Assembly: GCF_009707865.1 (NCBI RefSeq)
Contig: NZ_WMBA01000016.1
Span: 54,702-118,701, forward strand
Origin: Amycolatopsis pithecellobii
GTDB taxonomy: Bacteria > Actinomycetota > Actinomycetes > Mycobacteriales > Pseudonocardiaceae
Direction: 5' to 3'
DNA length: 64,000 nt
In this document: piece after piece, positions 18,637-27,809 of the stretch
Position numbering within the stretch: the stretch's first letter is position 1
Layout: each line of letters begins with the position of its first letter
Position numbers and translations under genes: made by a program
Notes under the pieces: generated by a model
Databases searched by the model: none
What the model was told of the DNA's origin: nothing
Seen by the model: only the letters and a program-made list of their open reading frames with translations

Positions 18637-18878
18637 CGGTTCTCCATCGCCAGCTTGTCCTTGTCCCACTGGGTGATCCGTAAACCGGCGAGACCCGCGA
18701 TGCAGCTGTACCAGACGGCGTGCCGGCATCCTGTGGCGCGCCGATCGATCGAGAACGGCTCGTCGCTGGCGACGGCGAAGTACGGACCCATCTTGCGGAC
18801 GGTGACTCGCGGATCCTCGTCCGCGGTTTCGACCACGGGACGGTTCTCGGGGACGTCCAGGATGAACAGCGACCCCAT
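18633..18878 (-). CDS. small hypothetical protein, translationally coupled
   Basis: An 81-residue protein I do not recognise, containing VRKMGPYFAVASDEPFSID, GCRHAVWYSCIAGLAG and ITQWDKDKL. Its ATG overlaps the VOC gene stop (TGATG) and its stop overlaps the hydrolase ATG (ATGA), which strongly argues that it is real. It has no signal peptide, no obvious membrane helix, and two cysteines. Its place between VOC and hydrolase suggests an accessory subunit or small enzyme of the same pathway. Confidence 0.7.
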   Translation of the reverse strand: MGSLFILDVPENRPVVETADEDPRVTVRKMGPYFAVASDEPFSIDRRATGCRHAVWYSCIAGLAGLRITQWDKDKLAMENR

Positions 18879-19534
18879 CACGGCGCCGTTCGGTCGGCCG
18901 CGGGGACGGGCTGGGCCGGGTGCCAGGCCTGCGCTCGTTCGACGATGAGCTCCGCCTTGCGCTGGAGCAGCAGGTCGAGGGAGGGCTCCTGCGCCTGTGA
19001 GACTTCCAGCAGCGCATCGACCGTCAGCGCGGCATCGAGGTCCTCCTGCGGCGTCACCGGCCGGAGGGCGCGTGTCAGCTCGATGAGGTAGCCATTCGGG
19101 TCGTGGGTGTAGATCGACTCGATCGTCTCATGCTGGACGCGCATCTCGGTCGGCCAGTCGCTGCCGTCCAGACGACGCTGGTACTCGTTGAGATCCGCCT
19201 CCGATTCGACGTGGATCGCCAGGTGCCGCGAGGCGATGAAGAAGTCCGGCAAATCCTCGTCGAAGCGGGTGTAGGCGTCACCGCGGTCGGCTCCCGCATG
19301 CTCCGGGCGGAAGCCGAAGTAATAGAAGAAGGCGAGCCGATCGTTGTTGCCGATGTCGAAGAAGAAGTGGATGAAATCGGGGTGACGCTCTGGCCCCCAG
19401 CCCGCGGCGCAGATCGAATGCACCACCGGAAAACCGAGGACGTCACGATAGAAGCGAATGGTCCCGGCCGCGTCGAGCGTCGGGAAAGCGGCATGGTCGA
19501 CTCCGCGCGCCAGATGTGGCAAGTCGTTCGACAT
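18878..19534 (-). CDS. VOC-superfamily (glyoxalase/extradiol dioxygenase-fold) protein
   Basis: A 218-residue vicinal-oxygen-chelate protein. The first module has GVDHAAFPTLDAAGTIRFYRDVLGFPVV with a metal-type His; the later part has RHLAIHVESEADLNEYQRRL and YTHDPNGYLIELTRAL with the conserved His and terminal Glu. The family includes ring-cleavage dioxygenases, isomerases and glyoxalases. The C-terminal 45 residues form an extra helical tail. It heads a coupled operon of VOC, small protein, hydrolase, SDR and SnoaL-like genes, and diverges from the acyl-adenylating ligase. Confidence 0.85.
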   Translation of the reverse strand: MSNDLPHLARGVDHAAFPTLDAAGTIRFYRDVLGFPVVHSICAAGWGPERHPDFIHFFFDIGNNDRLAFFYYFGFRPEHAGADRGDAYTRFDEDLPDFFIASRHLAIHVESEADLNEYQRRLDGSDWPTEMRVQHETIESIYTHDPNGYLIELTRALRPVTPQEDLDAALTVDALLEVSQAQEPSLDLLLQRKAELIVERAQAWHPAQPVPAADRTAP

Positions 19535-19603
19535 GGTCGCTCCTTTCTTCCAGGCCTGCCCGGGAAGACGATGAACCCAGCCGGACAGACGTCGAGGAAG
19601 CCG

Positions 19604-19631
19604 TTGACGGCTACGACGAATACTTTACAAG
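19604..19631 (+). promoter_or_regulatory. candidate promoter for the ligase
   Basis: TTGACG (19604-19609), a 16-base spacer and TACAAG (19626-19631) resemble a vegetative promoter about 70 bases before the ATG at 19702. This is pattern matching only. Confidence 0.3.
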
Positions 19632-19701
19632 AACGAAGAATTGTGTCAAGGTGATCGCGGCCGTACGCCAGGGTGGGCGTGGTCATGACCGAGAGGCACA
19701 G

Positions 19702-21375
19702 ATGTCGACTGACTCCTGGGCGGGGCGATTCCCCCGCCACGACGCGGCAATGGCAGCGGCTTACCTCGAGGCCGGCGCATGGACGGAGCTGACGTTGACG
19801 GAGCGCTTCCGTGACGTCAGCAGGCGGTATCCGGATCGGCACGCGGTGATCGGCCCCGACATGTCGTTCACCTATGCCGAACTCGATGTACGCAGTGACC
19901 AGGTCGCCGCCGCCTTCGTCGAGGCCGGGCTGTGCCCCGGTGACGCGGTATTGCTCCAGGTCGGCAACTCCGCGGAGGGGGTGCTGGGGTTCTACTCGCT
20001 GCTGAAGGCCGGGGCAGTGCCCGTCGCCACGTTGGCGGCACATCGGGCTCACGAGTTGCGGCACGTCGGCGGGATCGTGGGGGCACGCGGTCACCTGATC
20101 GACGCTGCCGCGAGTGACGGTGTGCTGGTCGACCTCTCGCACGAGGCGTCGTCGTATCTGCCGACTCTCGAGCACCGATTCTGTGTGGGTGGCGAGGTGC
20201 CGGGATTCATTCGGGTCGCCGAGGCGGGTCTGTCGATCCCCGCCGAGGTGGCGCGTACGGTGGTCGACGAGATTCAGTCGCGGATCGATCCGCGGTCGGT
20301 CTCGGTGTTCCAGCTTTCCGGCGGCACCACCGGGACGCCCAAGGTGATTCCCCGCTTGCATGCGGAGTACTGGAACAACGGGGTGGCGCTCGCACGGACG
20401 CTCGGACGTGATGAACGGTCGACAGTAGCTCACGTGATGCCGTTCGTGCACAACGCAGGCGTCGTCCACGCATTGTTCGGCGCGCATGCGGTCGGTGGAT
20501 GCTTCGTCGCGATGCCGTTCGGTCCGCCGGAGAGGTCGCTGGAGTTCCTGATCGAACACGGCGTCAACGACATGTTGATCGCCGGTCCGATGATCCCGTG
20601 GATCGACCATCCGCTGTGGGAGAAACTCGCCGTTACGCTGCGTACAGTGGCCTTTTCCGGCACCAAACTCCCGTCACGGATCTACGACCGGTGCACCTCG
20701 CTGGGGCAGTGGATCGGCCAGAACTGGGGCATGGCCGAAGGCCCGTATATGACGACGGGTCTGGACGCGCCCGAGGCCGCCCGCAGGGAGACGATCGGTA
20801 ACCCCAACGATGTACTCGACTCGTTCCGCGTCGTCGACCCCGGGACCGGTGAAGACGTCCCTGACGGAGATGTCGGGCTGCTGCTGTACCGCGGGCCCTG
20901 CACCCTGGCCGGCTACGTCGATGCCCCGGAGCACAACGCGGTGACCTTCCGCGACGGCGGCTATCTCGACACGGGAGATCTCGCCCGCGTGGTCGTCCAC
21001 GACGGGATCCGATACGTCGTATTCGAAGGCCGTATCAAGGATGTCATCAGCCGGGGCGGGGAGAAGATCAACGCGGAGGAGGTCGAGGAGCTTCTGCTTC
21101 GGCACCCGCGCGTCGCGGAGGTGGCGGTGGTCGCCATGCCGGACGAGCGGCTCGGCGAGCGGGCTTGCGCGTATGTCGCGCTCGACGAACCGGGCTCCAC
21201 CCTGACCCTCGCCGATGTCACGGAGCACTTTGCGGCGCTGGGTGTCGCGAAGTTCAAGTGGCCCGAACGGCTCGAGCTCGTGCCGGCACTACCGCGTACC
21301 AACACACTCAAGATCGACAAGGTGCGGTTGCGGGCGGCGGTCGCCGAGGGAACAAGCAATACGTCAGTCGTCTAG
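19702..21375 (+). CDS. acyl-adenylate/acyl-CoA ligase (EntE/DhbE-like)
   Basis: A 557-residue ANL-superfamily enzyme that activates a carboxylic acid as the adenylate, usually to give the CoA thioester. The P-loop is SGGTTGTPKVIPR (206-218), the A5 region NWGMAEG, A7 YLDTGDLA, A8 GRIKDVISRGGEKINAEEVE and the catalytic lysine region TLKIDK. The FVHNAG segment aligns with the HN of aryl-acid ligases such as EntE, suggesting a benzoate-like substrate. ATG at 19702 follows GAGAGG; the upstream in-frame extension crosses the divergent VOC start and is rejected. In context it may activate the product of the HyuA/B carboxylase encoded downstream. Confidence 0.88.
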   Translation: MSTDSWAGRFPRHDAAMAAAYLEAGAWTELTLTERFRDVSRRYPDRHAVIGPDMSFTYAELDVRSDQVAAAFVEAGLCPGDAVLLQVGNSAEGVLGFYSLLKAGAVPVATLAAHRAHELRHVGGIVGARGHLIDAAASDGVLVDLSHEASSYLPTLEHRFCVGGEVPGFIRVAEAGLSIPAEVARTVVDEIQSRIDPRSVSVFQLSGGTTGTPKVIPRLHAEYWNNGVALARTLGRDERSTVAHVMPFVHNAGVVHALFGAHAVGGCFVAMPFGPPERSLEFLIEHGVNDMLIAGPMIPWIDHPLWEKLAVTLRTVAFSGTKLPSRIYDRCTSLGQWIGQNWGMAEGPYMTTGLDAPEAARRETIGNPNDVLDSFRVVDPGTGEDVPDGDVGLLLYRGPCTLAGYVDAPEHNAVTFRDGGYLDTGDLARVVVHDGIRYVVFEGRIKDVISRGGEKINAEEVEELLLRHPRVAEVAVVAMPDERLGERACAYVALDEPGSTLTLADVTEHFAALGVAKFKWPERLELVPALPRTNTLKIDKVRLRAAVAEGTSNTSVV

Positions 21376-21469
21376 TGGACTCAGTCGTCGTCGCCACCCC
21401 GACAAGACCGATTTCGATTCCATGACCGAAGCGTTTTTCGAGGACTGGGAGGCGTATGTCCGCACCACG

Positions 21470-21835
21470 TCAGAGTGTCGAAAGATCCGTGTCGCACTCG
21501 TCCACGGTGTACATGGACATCTGGTCTCGGTCGAACAGCTTCGCCTCATCTTCGGCGATCATGGCGCGGAATTCCGCCGGGGGCTGGTCGACGAAGAATG
21601 ATTTGTACCAGTGCTCGTCGCACCAAACTTCCATGATCACATCGAAACCGGAGTGCCGTACCTCGCCGGTGATCGGAGGTGCGATCGGCCTCAGGTATCG
21701 GCGTGTATAGCGCTTGACCCCGGGCAGTTTGAGGTACTCGTTGAACAGCGGGCCGTGGTGATTCTCGTAGTAATCACGAAACTCTTCGGCTGAAATGCCG
21801 TCCTTCTTCTTGAACAGACCTACCACCTTGATCAC
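21470..21835 (-). CDS. EthD-domain protein, paralog A
   Basis: A 121-residue ferredoxin-like (EthD, dimeric alpha/beta barrel) protein starting MIKVVGLFKKKDGISAEEF with the family YYENHHGPLF block. Its near-identical paralog is at 39618-39983. EthD proteins are small partners or isomerases in catabolic pathways, first noted with the ethyl tert-butyl ether cytochrome P450; their chemistry is largely unclear. It is convergent with the ligase and divergent from HyuA. The 202-base gap before HyuA shows no gene. Confidence 0.85.
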   Translation of the reverse strand: MIKVVGLFKKKDGISAEEFRDYYENHHGPLFNEYLKLPGVKRYTRRYLRPIAPPITGEVRHSGFDVIMEVWCDEHWYKSFFVDQPPAEFRAMIAEDEAKLFDRDQMSMYTVDECDTDLSTL

Positions 21836-22037
21836 GTCTTTGTGTCCTCTCGCGTGTGGCTGTCGTGGCCGACTCTAACAGGGATTGACGAGCAAGTCGA
21901 TTATCAGTCTCCACAGTCGGGGCGCTCGTTCTGCCAGGTGGGCCGTTCCTTGACTTTTTGACGCACGCGTTTGAGGATCGACGCCCAAGGCGAAGATGTG
22001 GCGTCGGACACGGCGTCCTCGACAGAAGGCGGCATGG

Positions 22038-24140
22038 ATGTCTCTGGTCATTGGCGTCGATGTGGGCGGCACCTTCACCGATGCCGTCTTGATCGACGAT
22101 CGAGGTGGCGTCGCCGCGGCGAAGGCGCCGTCGACCCCTCCCGACTACTCCCATGGTGTGCTCGACGTGCTGCGTGCCCTCGCCGAGCACCGCGGCGAAT
22201 CGCTCGAGGCCATGCTCGCCGCCACGCACCACCTGGCGCACGGCACGACGTCCTCGCTCAATGCGCTCGTCATGCGCAAGGTGCCGCAGGTCGGGTTTCT
22301 CACCACGGTCGGCCACCGCGACTCGATTTTCATCATGAACGTCGAAGGGCGTTATCTCGGCCGTTCTCCCGAAGAGCTGCAAGATGTCATGCGTCAGAAC
22401 AAGGCGCACGCATTGTTGCCGAAGCGACTGGCCCTCGAGGTCACCGAGCGGATTGACCGAGATGGAAAAGTGGTCGTCCCGCTCGACGAGGACGCGGCGC
22501 GGGAAGCGATCCGGAGCCTTGTGGCCGAAGGGGTCGAAGCGGTCGCCATTTCCTTGCTCTGGTCATTCCGTAATCCCGCACACGAAAAACGGCTCCGTGA
22601 GCTTGTCCATGAAATTGCGCCGGATATGTTCGTGGCGTTATCGAGTGAGGTGAGCCCGCGCATTCGCGAATTCGCGCGCAGCGCGACGACCATCATGAGC
22701 TCCCAGATCGGACCCGGGCTGCGCGATTACCTCGGCAACCTCGAGACCACCCTGCGCGAACACGGCCTTGCCGGTCCACTGCTGGTCATGCAGAGCAACG
22801 GTGGGGCCGTTGCCGCGGCCGAGGCCCCTCGGACAGCTATCAGCACCGTCGGATCGATCCTGACCGGCGGTGTGGTCGGGGCGAACGCCCTGGCCGGCCA
22901 GCTTGGTCACTCGAACGTCATCGCCACCGACGTCGGCGGAACGACATTCCTGGTAGGACTGATCGTCGGCGGCGAGCCGGTGCGGGCGAGCAACACCATC
23001 ATCAACCACCACCCGATCAACGTGCCGACGCTCGAAGTGCACGCCATCGGATCCGGCGGAGGCGCGATCGCATGGCTGGACGCGGGTGGCAACCTGCAGA
23101 TCGGACCGCACAGCGCACAAGCCGTCCCCGGCCCCGCCTGCTACGACCAGGGCGGCACGGAGCCGACCAACACCGACGCCAACCTGGTGCTCGGCATCCT
23201 CAGCGATCGTGGTCTGATCGGGGGGCGCAAGGCACTGTCGATGGAAGCGGCGCGTGAAGCCATCCGTACCCGTATCGCAGAGCCGCTCGGCCTGACGATC
23301 GAGCAGGCGGCAGCCGCCATTTATGCGGTCCAGAACTCGCAGACCGGCGACCTGCTCCGCAAGACCGTCGTCGAGGCCGGCCATGATCCGCGCGAATTCC
23401 TCCTCTATGCCTTCGGCGGTGCCGGTCCCGCGCATGCCGCGATGTACGCGGCCGAGGTCGGCGTCGGCACGGTCGTCGTGCCGCTCGGTCAGGTCGCATC
23501 TGCCTTCTCGGCCTACGGACTGGCGGCGTCCGACGTCGTGCTGGCGGCTGAGCTCTCCGACCCGTCAACGGTTCCGTTGGATCCCCAGCGGGTCACCGAC
23601 AACTTCGCGCGACTCGAGAAGCAGGTGGTGGAAGGGCTGCGGCGGCAGGGGCTCGACTACGCCTCGATCGAACTGGAACGCGAGCTCGACATGCGATACG
23701 CCGCGCAGTTGGCTGAGGTCACGACGCCGGTGGAAGCCGGAGACCTCGATGAAGCCGCACTGGCACGCGCCGCGGCGAATTTCGAGCAACGATACGCCGA
23801 CCTCTACGGGGCCGGATCAGGTTTCAGCGCCGCCGGCATCCAGGCGATCACCTTCCGCGTCCGGGCGACCGGTGTGCTGCCCTTCTCGTCGGCGCTGCCC
23901 GAGGTGAAGTCCGCGGACTCCGCGGACGCCAGTTCTGCCCGGGTGGGTACCCGGCCAATCTGCCTGGACGGCCGGATCGGCTATGTGGAGACCGACGTCT
24001 ACGACTATCTCGGGTTGCGCAGGGGCCATGTCTTGCGGGGGCCGGCCGTCGTCGAGCTCCCGACCACCACGGTCGTCGTGCCCGCCGGCAGCACCGGCAC
24101 CGTCGACCACCTCGGCAACCTCACGATCACTGCGAAGTAG
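22038..24140 (+). CDS. hydantoinase/oxoprolinase A-type subunit (HyuA family)
   Basis: A 700-residue HyuA-family protein. The N-terminal ATPase-like motif is VIGVDVGGTFTDAVLIDD; HGTTSSLNALVMRK, the central GGTTFLVGLI and the FGGAGPAHAAMYAAEVG segment follow. The family includes N-methylhydantoinase A, 5-oxoprolinase, and the nucleotide-binding subunit of acetone and acetophenone carboxylases, all ATP-dependent. ATG at 22038 is preferred (AGAAGG 8 bases upstream); an in-frame extension begins 14 codons earlier. It is followed 11 bases later by HyuB, with which it forms the enzyme. The neighbouring ligase and SDR fit a ketone-carboxylating role, which is inference. Confidence 0.88.
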   Translation: MSLVIGVDVGGTFTDAVLIDDRGGVAAAKAPSTPPDYSHGVLDVLRALAEHRGESLEAMLAATHHLAHGTTSSLNALVMRKVPQVGFLTTVGHRDSIFIMNVEGRYLGRSPEELQDVMRQNKAHALLPKRLALEVTERIDRDGKVVVPLDEDAAREAIRSLVAEGVEAVAISLLWSFRNPAHEKRLRELVHEIAPDMFVALSSEVSPRIREFARSATTIMSSQIGPGLRDYLGNLETTLREHGLAGPLLVMQSNGGAVAAAEAPRTAISTVGSILTGGVVGANALAGQLGHSNVIATDVGGTTFLVGLIVGGEPVRASNTIINHHPINVPTLEVHAIGSGGGAIAWLDAGGNLQIGPHSAQAVPGPACYDQGGTEPTNTDANLVLGILSDRGLIGGRKALSMEAAREAIRTRIAEPLGLTIEQAAAAIYAVQNSQTGDLLRKTVVEAGHDPREFLLYAFGGAGPAHAAMYAAEVGVGTVVVPLGQVASAFSAYGLAASDVVLAAELSDPSTVPLDPQRVTDNFARLEKQVVEGLRRQGLDYASIELERELDMRYAAQLAEVTTPVEAGDLDEAALARAAANFEQRYADLYGAGSGFSAAGIQAITFRVRATGVLPFSSALPEVKSADSADASSARVGTRPICLDGRIGYVETDVYDYLGLRRGHVLRGPAVVELPTTTVVVPAGSTGTVDHLGNLTITAK

Positions 24141-24151
24141 GAGAACCAAAG

Positions 24152-26452
24152 ATGTCCATGACCGTTCCTGGTTCCGAGATCTTCCGCAGCCGGCCGATCG
24201 ACCCCGAGCAGTTCCGGCGTCAGCTGCCGACGTCGCTGCAGGTGCATGACGTCACGCTGGAACAGATCGACGAGCTGGACCCACTCACCTACGAGGTCGT
24301 GCGTCACCGGCTCTGGTCCGTCACCGACGAGATGGGTGAGGCGCTCAAACGCATGTCGGGTTCGCCCATCGTCATCGACGCGAACGACTTCGACTTCGCC
24401 ATCAGCGACGAACTCGGCCAGGAGGTCCAGGTCGGGCTGTACAACACGATGCTGGTCGGTGCGGTCGACCTCGCCATCTACTGGACGTTGCAGCATCGCG
24501 AGGTACGCGAGGGCGACATGTTCCTGTGCAACGATCCGTGGGTCGGTGGTGGTCTGCACCAGAGTGACGTGATCGTCTTTCAACCGATCTTCCACGAGGG
24601 ACAGCTGTTCGGCTGGACGAGTGCACTGTGCCACGAACCCGACCTCGGCGGCGTCGGCCTCGGGTCGTTTTCCGTTGACGCGCAGGATGTGTTCTCCGAG
24701 TCGGTACCGACGCCGCCCGTCCGGGTAGTCCGGAATTTCGAATTGCAGGAGGACATCGCCGATCTGTGGGTGCGTCGCTCGCGCGTACCACTTCTGGTGG
24801 GCTTGGACCTGCGGGCCAAGATCGGCGCCAGCAACGTCGGCCGCGAGCGTCTGCTCGCGGTGATCGACCAGTACGGCGCCGACACCGTCAAGGCGGTGAT
24901 GAAGCGCATGATGGCCGACGCCGAGGGGCGTCTGCGCGCGAAACTGAACTCGTTGCCCGAGGGCACCTGGCATGCCACCGGCTACCAGGACCAGTCCGGG
25001 ACCGGCGACCGGGGGCTGCACAAGATCACCGTGGCCATGACCAACAGCGGAGGTCACCTCTCCTTCGACTTCACCGGGACCGACCCGCAGGCAGGCGTTG
25101 TCAACTGCACCTACGCGGGCATGCGCGGCGGCGTCATGCTCGCCCTCCTGCCGATCCTGGCGTCCGATATTCCTTGGTCGGCCGGCGGGTTGATGCGCTG
25201 CTTCGACCTGATCTCGGAGGAGGGCACGCTCAACAACGCCACCTTCCCGGCCGCGGTGGCCCGCGGTCCGATCGGCCCCGCGTGGTTGACCGGCTCGCTT
25301 GTCGCCGAATGCCTCTCGCAGATGCTCGACCAGTCGCTGACGCTGGGCGTCGACGTCCAGGCGGCATGCTGCGGCACGCATGACGTGGCGCTGGTGGCAG
25401 GTCTGGACACTCGAGGGGAGCAGCCTTCGCCGTTCATCAACATCATGATGGAGGTGATGGCCGGGGGCTACGGCGGACGGCCCGATGTGGACGGCATGGA
25501 TTCCGGCGGACTCGCATGCATCCCGATGGGCCGCATTCCGGACGTCGAAATGATCGAATTTCTGTATCCCCTGCTGTCGCTGTGGCGCCGAGAAGAGCCG
25601 GACACGGGTGGGCCCGGCCGGCACCGCGGGGGAGTGAGCGGCTCGACCGCAGTAATTCCACACGGGTCCGAACTTCCGTTCGGAATCGTGCAGGCGAGCT
25701 CGGGCAAGGCCGTCTCCCAGAACAATGGGCTCTCGGGTGGCTACCCGGGAAACAGCGCCCGCAGCTTCATCGCACGACGCGCAGGCGTGGCGGCGTCGTT
25801 CGCCAGTGGCAAGGTCCCGATGCGCCTCGAAGAACTCGGGGAAGAGATGGAGCTGCAACAGTGCTACGAAAACACCGGAATGGGACCTGACGACGTTTAT
25901 TTCGTTCAGTGGCAGGGCGGCGGCGGGTACGGCGATCCGCTGAACCGCGAGACGGACGCGGTTGCGCGCGATTACCGCGAAGGCCGCATTACCAGCGACG
26001 GTGCGGCATTCCACTACGGCGTGGTGTTCGGCGATGATTCGAACGTTGACGTCGACGCGACACGCGAGCAGCGCGAACGGATCCGTCGCCGGCGACAGGA
26101 ACGTTCGAGCCACCCCGGCGAGGCCGCCGTGCTGGATGTGACGGGCGGTCGCCGGTTGAACGACAACCTCATCGAAGTTGCCGTCGACGGCTCGCGGGTC
26201 GTCGCGTGCTCCGCATGTGGTCGCCAACTGGCCGACGAACACTCGAGCACGCTCGACGTTGCCAGGTACGAAGGACCATCCACCGACGCGGGACCGCAGA
26301 TCACCTCGACCGCAGAGAACTACGTCGACATGCCCGTCGTCTTCCGTCAGCTGTGCTGCCCGGGATGCTGGACCGCGCTGTACTCGGTGGTCGTGCCGGC
26401 TGATCACCCTGAGCACGCCACAGATGTCTCATCGCTCCTCGCGGGGCGCTGA
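24152..26452 (+). CDS. HyuB-family subunit with C-terminal zinc-ribbon extension
   Basis: A 766-residue HyuB/oxoprolinase B-type protein, partner of HyuA. The family core (about residues 40-640) shows DPLTYEVVRHRLWSVTDEMG, FLCNDPWVGG, HQSDVIVFQP, FDFTGTDPQ and the glycine-rich QGGGGYGDPLNR. It is longer than typical HyuB (about 500-600 residues) and closer to the large acetone carboxylase subunit. The last 110 residues add a separate domain with paired cysteines, CSACG (686, 689) and CCPGC (735, 736, 739), a probable zinc site reminiscent of the small gamma subunit of acetone-type carboxylases. A built-in gamma domain is a hypothesis. Hydantoin or lactam hydrolysis is the alternative. Confidence 0.85.
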   Translation: MSMTVPGSEIFRSRPIDPEQFRRQLPTSLQVHDVTLEQIDELDPLTYEVVRHRLWSVTDEMGEALKRMSGSPIVIDANDFDFAISDELGQEVQVGLYNTMLVGAVDLAIYWTLQHREVREGDMFLCNDPWVGGGLHQSDVIVFQPIFHEGQLFGWTSALCHEPDLGGVGLGSFSVDAQDVFSESVPTPPVRVVRNFELQEDIADLWVRRSRVPLLVGLDLRAKIGASNVGRERLLAVIDQYGADTVKAVMKRMMADAEGRLRAKLNSLPEGTWHATGYQDQSGTGDRGLHKITVAMTNSGGHLSFDFTGTDPQAGVVNCTYAGMRGGVMLALLPILASDIPWSAGGLMRCFDLISEEGTLNNATFPAAVARGPIGPAWLTGSLVAECLSQMLDQSLTLGVDVQAACCGTHDVALVAGLDTRGEQPSPFINIMMEVMAGGYGGRPDVDGMDSGGLACIPMGRIPDVEMIEFLYPLLSLWRREEPDTGGPGRHRGGVSGSTAVIPHGSELPFGIVQASSGKAVSQNNGLSGGYPGNSARSFIARRAGVAASFASGKVPMRLEELGEEMELQQCYENTGMGPDDVYFVQWQGGGGYGDPLNRETDAVARDYREGRITSDGAAFHYGVVFGDDSNVDVDATREQRERIRRRRQERSSHPGEAAVLDVTGGRRLNDNLIEVAVDGSRVVACSACGRQLADEHSSTLDVARYEGPSTDAGPQITSTAENYVDMPVVFRQLCCPGCWTALYSVVVPADHPEHATDVSSLLAGR

Positions 26453-26459
26453 CGACTTC

Positions 26460-26495
26460 GGCGCGGCGGCGCCGGATCAACAGTGCCGCCGCGCC
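26460..26495 (+). terminator. possible terminator after HyuB
   Basis: GGCGCGGCGGC (26460-26470) pairs perfectly with GCCGCCGCGCC (26485-26495) across a 14-base loop, 8 bases after the HyuB stop. There is no T-run, so it may only attenuate or protect the transcript. Confidence 0.45.
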
Positions 26496-26551
26496 CGGAA
26501 TACCACCAGTCACCTCGACGCCAGAGTCGTCGCTCGAGAATCGGATTATTG

Positions 26552-27763
26552 ATGTATTTGTCATCGAAGATACTGGTAAAGAAACGAGCCCTGATCGGGG
26601 CAGCACTGCTGGGCGGGACGATTCTTCTCGCCGGGTGTGGTAGCTCCGGAGGCAGTACGGGCGCCGCCGGATCCGTACCGAAAGCGGATCCCAACAAGGT
26701 TTACATCGAGGGGGTGCCTTCCCTCGCCGAACTGTACAAGTCCACCGAGACGTCGCCTCCGGCCACGGGACCCAAGATCCAGCCGGGCAAGAACATCATT
26801 TTCGTGTCGTGTGGACAGTCGGCTCAGGGATGTTCCGGACCCGCGAACGAAATGGCGAACGCCGCCAAGGTCGTCGGCTGGAACTACAAGATCATCGATG
26901 GCGCCAACAACGTCAACAACGGGTGGGCCGCGGGACTCCGGCAGGCGATTGCCGCGAAGCCGGACGCGATCGTGATTCACGGTATGGGGTGCGGCGACGT
27001 CAAGCAGCCGTTGCTCGAAGCCAAGGCGGCCGGAATCCCGGTCGTCGGGCTGGAGAGCGTCGACTGCACCGATCCCAAGAACGACGGCGGCCCGAGCGAG
27101 TCGTTGTTCACCGGGGTCAAGTTCAGCGATTCGGCAACGACGACCGGAGCGTTCTTCAAGGAATTCGGCCGCCTCCAGGCCGCGTATGTGATCGACGCGA
27201 CCGAAGGCAAGGCCAAGATCGTCCGGACGACCTACGATCCCTTGCTCGGCGCGTACCAAAAGGAGGGCCAGGACGAGGTTTTCGCCAAGTGCCCCGGATG
27301 CAAGGTCGTCGGTGAGGTCAACTGGAGCGCGGCGGACTCGAACGCGGGTGGCCCGCTCGTGCAGAAGTTCCGCACCCTGCTGGTGCAGCACCCTGACGCG
27401 AACGCGGCGATCATGAACTGGGATGCGCTCGCGACCTCCTCGGGTCTTTCGAAGGCGATCAAGGATGCTGGTTATGCCAATTCGATGATCGGTGTCGCCG
27501 GCGAGGGATACGCCGCTGCCCTGCAGCTGATCCGGGAGAACGGCGGCCTGACCGCGGAGCCGGCGGCCATTGACGCCAAATGGCTCGGGTGGGCAGGCGT
27601 CGACACCCTGAACCGCGTTCTGCACGGTGAGCAGCCGGTGCCCGAGGGGGTCGGCTTCCGGCTGGTCGACAAGGACCACAACATGATGCCCGACGGACAG
27701 GACTACCAGACACCCGTCGATTACCGGGGCGTCTACAAGAAGTCATGGGGAGTCGCAGATTAG
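26552..27763 (+). CDS. ABC solute-binding lipoprotein, paralog 1
   Basis: A 403-residue periplasmic-binding-protein-like lipoprotein (Peripla_BP_4 sugar-type fold). The signal ends in ILLAGC. The mature part has NIIFVSCGQSAQGC, DAIVIHGMGCGDV, GIPVVGLESVDC and FAKCPGCKVV, giving six cysteines conserved in its paralog at 37635-38831, probably three disulfides. Overall identity with that paralog is very high. It has no transporter genes next to it, while the paralog does, so it may feed the same RbsA/RbsC-type transporter with a second ligand. ATG at 26552 is chosen over an upstream ATG that would add a non-signal leader. Confidence 0.87.
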   Translation: MYLSSKILVKKRALIGAALLGGTILLAGCGSSGGSTGAAGSVPKADPNKVYIEGVPSLAELYKSTETSPPATGPKIQPGKNIIFVSCGQSAQGCSGPANEMANAAKVVGWNYKIIDGANNVNNGWAAGLRQAIAAKPDAIVIHGMGCGDVKQPLLEAKAAGIPVVGLESVDCTDPKNDGGPSESLFTGVKFSDSATTTGAFFKEFGRLQAAYVIDATEGKAKIVRTTYDPLLGAYQKEGQDEVFAKCPGCKVVGEVNWSAADSNAGGPLVQKFRTLLVQHPDANAAIMNWDALATSSGLSKAIKDAGYANSMIGVAGEGYAAALQLIRENGGLTAEPAAIDAKWLGWAGVDTLNRVLHGEQPVPEGVGFRLVDKDHNMMPDGQDYQTPVDYRGVYKKSWGVAD

Positions 27764-27809
27764 CCGGCGGCCCAGGCGCGTCAAGTGAATACTGTTCGAA
27801 AGGACGACG

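Noticed and set aside
24005..26416. 803-codon open frame antisense to HyuB
   Set aside because: The plus strand encodes an unmistakable HyuB with all motifs; the antisense frame is low-complexity Arg/His/Val-rich with no family resemblance, typical of high-GC shadows.
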